A DNA stretch of 5,200 nt, taken from contig JAIEIQ010000267.1 of assembly GCA_029065305.1 (NCBI GenBank), forward strand, positions 1-5,200. The letters are read 5' to 3'. The position numbers and the translations under genes were made by a program. Positions 5,068-5,200 of the stretch are shown piece by piece (position 1 is the stretch's first letter; the number at the start of each line of letters is the position of its first letter). The notes beneath the pieces are model-generated. The model was given only the letters and a program-made list of their open reading frames with translations. It was not told the DNA's origin and searched no databases. Origin of the DNA: Oscillospiraceae bacterium (GTDB lineage Bacteria > Bacillota > Clostridia > Oscillospirales > Oscillospiraceae).

Positions 5068-5200
5068 ATGCACAAATCATACGGCGTTAATGAAATCCGG
5101 GAGATGTTCCTGAAATTCTTTGAGAGCAAGGAGCACCTCCGCCTCCCCAGCTTTTCCCTGATCCCCCAGAACGACGCGAGCCGGCGGGGCGTCACCAGCG
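5068..5200 (+). CDS. alaS: Alanine--tRNA ligase N-terminus, partial, possibly broken
   Basis: The frame runs off the right edge after 44 full codons. Residues 3-38 ([20 protein letters not shown], then [12 protein letters not shown]) match the AlaRS N-terminus very well. The start is ATG 5068, with AAAGGAGAG at 5052-5060. AlaRS normally continues from this Asn-Asp with a run such as LLLINSGM leading into the catalytic core; here the codons read RRGVTS instead. This could mean a remnant, a small in-frame deletion (RRGVTS recalls the later RRVTT segment) or a sequencing error. No T-box lies directly upstream; the alanine T-box is about 1 kb away. The family is clear, but whether the gene is functional cannot be decided here. 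Confidence 0.72.
   Translation, partial: MHKSYGVNEIREMFLKFFESKEHLRLPSFSLIPQNDASRRGVTS

Noticed and set aside
1..5200. CRISPR array, transposase, tRNA or rRNA genes
   Set aside because: No regularly spaced repeats, transposase motifs, cloverleaf or rRNA-like sequence were seen; the only clear direct repeat is the two-copy one at 4727-4786.

Overview
The window looks like chromosomal DNA from a GC-rich member of the Clostridia (Bacillota), probably Oscillospiraceae-like (Flavonifractor, Lawsonibacter or Oscillibacter type). That is inferred from four things: a T-box leader, strong AGGAGG-type ribosome binding sites, near-consensus sigma-A promoters, and GC-rich coding regions separated by AT-rich gaps. 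The genus cannot be fixed from sequence reading alone.

Layout. Bases 1-60 hold a possible leftward promoter for a gene outside the window, followed by an AT-rich gap up to about 327. Bases 328-2272 form a rightward three-gene operon: a YtrA-type GntR repressor, an ABC ATPase and a small ABC-2 type membrane protein. The genes are 5 bp apart or overlap by 4 bp, and the promoter carries an inverted repeat placed for autoregulation. A GC-rich hairpin at 2280-2309 separates this operon from a leftward MATE-family efflux pump (2346-3695). The MATE promoter is back to back with a very strong rightward promoter (3779-3806) that feeds a complete T-box riboswitch (about 3813-4036). The T-box reads best as alanine-specific (specifier GCC, acceptor bulge TGGT). 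Its immediate downstream gene is not an aminoacyl-tRNA synthetase but a small predicted lipoprotein of DUF3887 type (4064-4480). A leftward 80-codon helical ORF (4467-4709) converges on the lipoprotein gene, and it is divergent from an AT-rich XRE-family regulator (4804-5034). The gap between these two contains a 24-bp imperfect direct repeat. At 5068 an alaS-like reading frame begins and runs off the window. It matches the AlaRS N-terminus for about 38 codons and then stops looking like AlaRS.

How the parts fit. The GntR/ABC operon is a self-regulated transporter of the type linked to cell-envelope or antimicrobial-peptide stress, and the MATE gene is an independent efflux pump. The most interesting stretch is 3780-5200. 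An alanine T-box lies about 1 kb upstream of an alaS-like start, with a lipoprotein gene, an opposite-strand ORF and a foreign-looking XRE gene between them. The simplest reading is that an insertion or rearrangement separated an ancestral T-box from alaS. The alternative is that the T-box now controls the lipoprotein and the alaS-like piece is a remnant. I see no CRISPR array, transposase, tRNA or rRNA, and no clearly new multi-gene system.
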